From positions 1-17,562 of the forward strand of contig DMRR01000204.1 of assembly GCA_003455275.1 (NCBI GenBank): DNA of 17,562 nucleotides, read 5' to 3'. This DNA is from Bacteroidota bacterium. Lineage in GTDB: Bacteria; Bacteroidota; Bacteroidia; Chitinophagales; UBA10324. The notes below the pieces were generated by a model. That model worked only from the letters and a program-made list of their open reading frames with translations. It was not told the origin of the DNA and ran no database searches. Position 1 is the first letter of the stretch. Each line of letters starts with the position of its first letter. Below, piece after piece: positions 16,293-17,562 of this stretch. Position numbers and translations under genes: made by a program.

Positions 16293-17562
16293 TTCCTCAC
16301 AGCAACCTGGTAAGGATCAACACTTACTTCTGTTTTGTAATTATACAGTTGTTGGAGTGTGTTCAAATCATAAAACGAAACATAACCATTTCTCCCGCCG
16401 CATAAAGAAGTGTGATGCGGAACAGGCCCATTGGGATTTGCATTTTCGCTAGCCACGATCAGTAAATTATTTTTTTCATCAACCTGAATTCCATGTGGCT
16501 GATATAATTTATCATTTAATATTTTTTCTATCTGAAGAGTATTGTAATTGATTACATAAACAGAGCCTTTAAAATTTCCACCGGTGACATTGGGATCCTC
16601 ACCGCATGTGACAAAAAGTTGTGATTGTTTTTTTGAAATTGCAAATTCAAGAGGGTTTGTTCCAACCGGAATTACAGCAATCAATGAATCATTGCTTTGA
16701 TTAAATACACGAACCTCATTGGTTTTTTGACAAGAGACAAAATATTTTGTTCCATCTGGAGAAAAAATTATTTCATGCGGATCATAAGTATCAGATCCCT
16801 GGTTTACAGTTTCTCCCGGTTGAAGTAATACATAGGAGAGATCCGGAATCATTGGCAGCGTAACATCAATTTTGTAAATGTCATTTCCATTTTGTGAAGT
16901 GACATAAAGCGTTTTGAAATCTGAAGTCGCTGCGATTCCATGAGGCTGAACCATTAATGTTGGAAAGGAATACATTTTCAGAAGTGTCATGTTTTCTAAA
17001 TCTACATAAGCTATTTTTCCATCATCCTGCCATGCAACGATGAATGCTTTTTTGCCATCAGGTGAAATTGTAAGTGTGTTCCAGCTTGCTTGTCCAATTG
17101 AAATAGAACCAACATAAGAATCATCGCTTGTTCTGAATTTCTGGATAACACTGTCGGCAATGAATATCACATACCAGTATTTTCCATCGGGAGATACCTT
17201 AATGTTGTGTGCACTATTCACAGTTCCTTCAGTACTTCCGACTTTAATGTAACGCATGAGCAATTTTGTATCTGCGTCAAAAACCGCGACATCATCACAA
17301 CCTTTATGTATGACATAATATTTTTTCCTGAAATCATTTCCGCTAAACGCAATAATTCCATTGTTTGATGGTGCCCCCTGATCAACCCAGTTTTTCAATG
17401 TGATAACTTCATCACGGGTTAATGTTTTTCCATTGACCGGCATCGATGGCTTAAGAGATATTCCCAAATCCGAATAAGTATTTACGAAGTAGCAAAGCCA
17501 GCTCATATCGCTGCGATATGGAATAGCAATGGAGCCGCCACTCCCGCCTTCAAACATTTTTG
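16289..17562 (-). CDS. YVTN-type beta-propeller protein with C-terminal end of a probable cytochrome c domain, N-terminus beyond window edge
   Basis: The frame is open to the window edge, so the N-terminus is missing; ATG 17557 is probably internal. Residues about 1-66 of the visible part (GSIAIPYRSDMSW to SMPVNGKTLTRDEVITLKNWVDQGAP) match the end of a c-type cytochrome domain with the L-x-x-E-I-x-x-L-K-x-W-x-x-x-G-A-P pattern; any CxxCH heme motif would be outside the window. From about residue 75 the protein is a propeller with repeated blade motifs such as V-F-D-A-D-T-K, I-K-V-S-P-D-G-K-Y-W-Y-V, T-I-S-P-D-G-K-K-A-F-I, Q-P-H-G-I-A-A-T, D-P-H-E-I-I-F-S-P-D-G-T-K-Y-F-V and Q-P-H-G-I-Q-V-D, typical of YVTN/lactonase-like propellers. 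No sorting domain is present at the C-terminus (ends YQVAVRN). Likely periplasmic or surface; electron transfer or binding role inferred only. Confidence 0.87.
   Translation of the reverse strand, partial: KMFEGGSGGSIAIPYRSDMSWLCYFVNTYSDLGISLKPSMPVNGKTLTRDEVITLKNWVDQGAPSNNGIIAFSGNDFRKKYYVIHKGCDDVAVFDADTKLLMRYIKVGSTEGTVNSAHNIKVSPDGKYWYVIFIADSVIQKFRTSDDSYVGSISIGQASWNTLTISPDGKKAFIVAWQDDGKIAYVDLENMTLLKMYSFPTLMVQPHGIAATSDFKTLYVTSQNGNDIYKIDVTLPMIPDLSYVLLQPGETVNQGSDTYDPHEIIFSPDGTKYFVSCQKTNEVRVFNQSNDSLIAVIPVGTNPLEFAISKKQSQLFVTCGEDPNVTGGNFKGSVYVINYNTLQIEKILNDKLYQPHGIQVDEKNNLLIVASENANPNGPVPHHTSLCGGRNGYVSFYDLNTLQQLYNYKTEVSVDPYQVAVRN

Noticed and set aside
1..17562. CRISPR array, insertion sequence, tRNA, rRNA, toxin-antitoxin or defence island
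   Set aside because: No direct-repeat array, transposase, structured RNA gene or typical defence domain was recognised; all large frames belong to housekeeping or envelope families.

Overview
The window looks like an ordinary chromosomal segment of an uncultured or little-known member of the Bacteroidota. The evidence is two proteins with type IX secretion (T9SS) C-terminal sorting domains, a PorP/SprF-family outer-membrane protein, a PafA-type phosphatase, a DUF5916 protein, several Sec signal peptides ending in K-A-Q or S-A-Q, AT-rich leaders without clear Shine-Dalgarno sequences, and TAnnTTTG-like promoter boxes. Family or genus cannot be decided from the sequence alone. No mobile element, CRISPR array, tRNA, rRNA or recognisable defence system was seen.

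Layout, left to right. A T9SS cargo protein runs off the left edge (minus strand). It is followed by dnaK (minus) with a clear terminator, a previously unlisted 48-residue lipoprotein (plus), and a polyprenyl diphosphate synthase (minus); the last two converge and share a TTAA at their stops. Next comes a plus-strand block: a seven-blade T9SS propeller gene broken by three homopolymer-length defects, then a tight pafA - FlK-like thioesterase - smpB cluster closed by a bidirectional terminator. A minus-strand block follows: a lipocalin-like lipoprotein, pcm (protein-L-isoaspartate methyltransferase), a DUF5916 surface protein, a DinB-family protein, a 2-oxoacid dehydrogenase E2 subunit and a PorP/SprF protein. 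A family 9 glycosyltransferase (plus) then converges on a beta-propeller protein (minus) that runs off the right edge and carries the end of a probable cytochrome c domain; these two also share a TTAA at their stops.

How the genes work together. Most are housekeeping (protein folding, isoprenoid chain synthesis, ribosome rescue, protein repair, central carbon metabolism) or cell-envelope genes (T9SS cargo, PorP/SprF, DUF5916, lipoproteins, LPS-type glycosyltransferase, periplasmic phosphatase). I see no single multigene pathway. The tight junctions are pafA/thioesterase (9 nt), thioesterase/smpB (3 nt) and DUF5916/pcm (1 nt).

The points most worth a second look are the three-fold damaged propeller gene, a 19-bp palindrome containing the start codon of the DinB gene, the small lipoprotein, the intact FlK-like catalytic triad in the thioesterase, and the partial cytochrome-propeller protein at the right edge. 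I did not find convincing evidence of a wholly new system.
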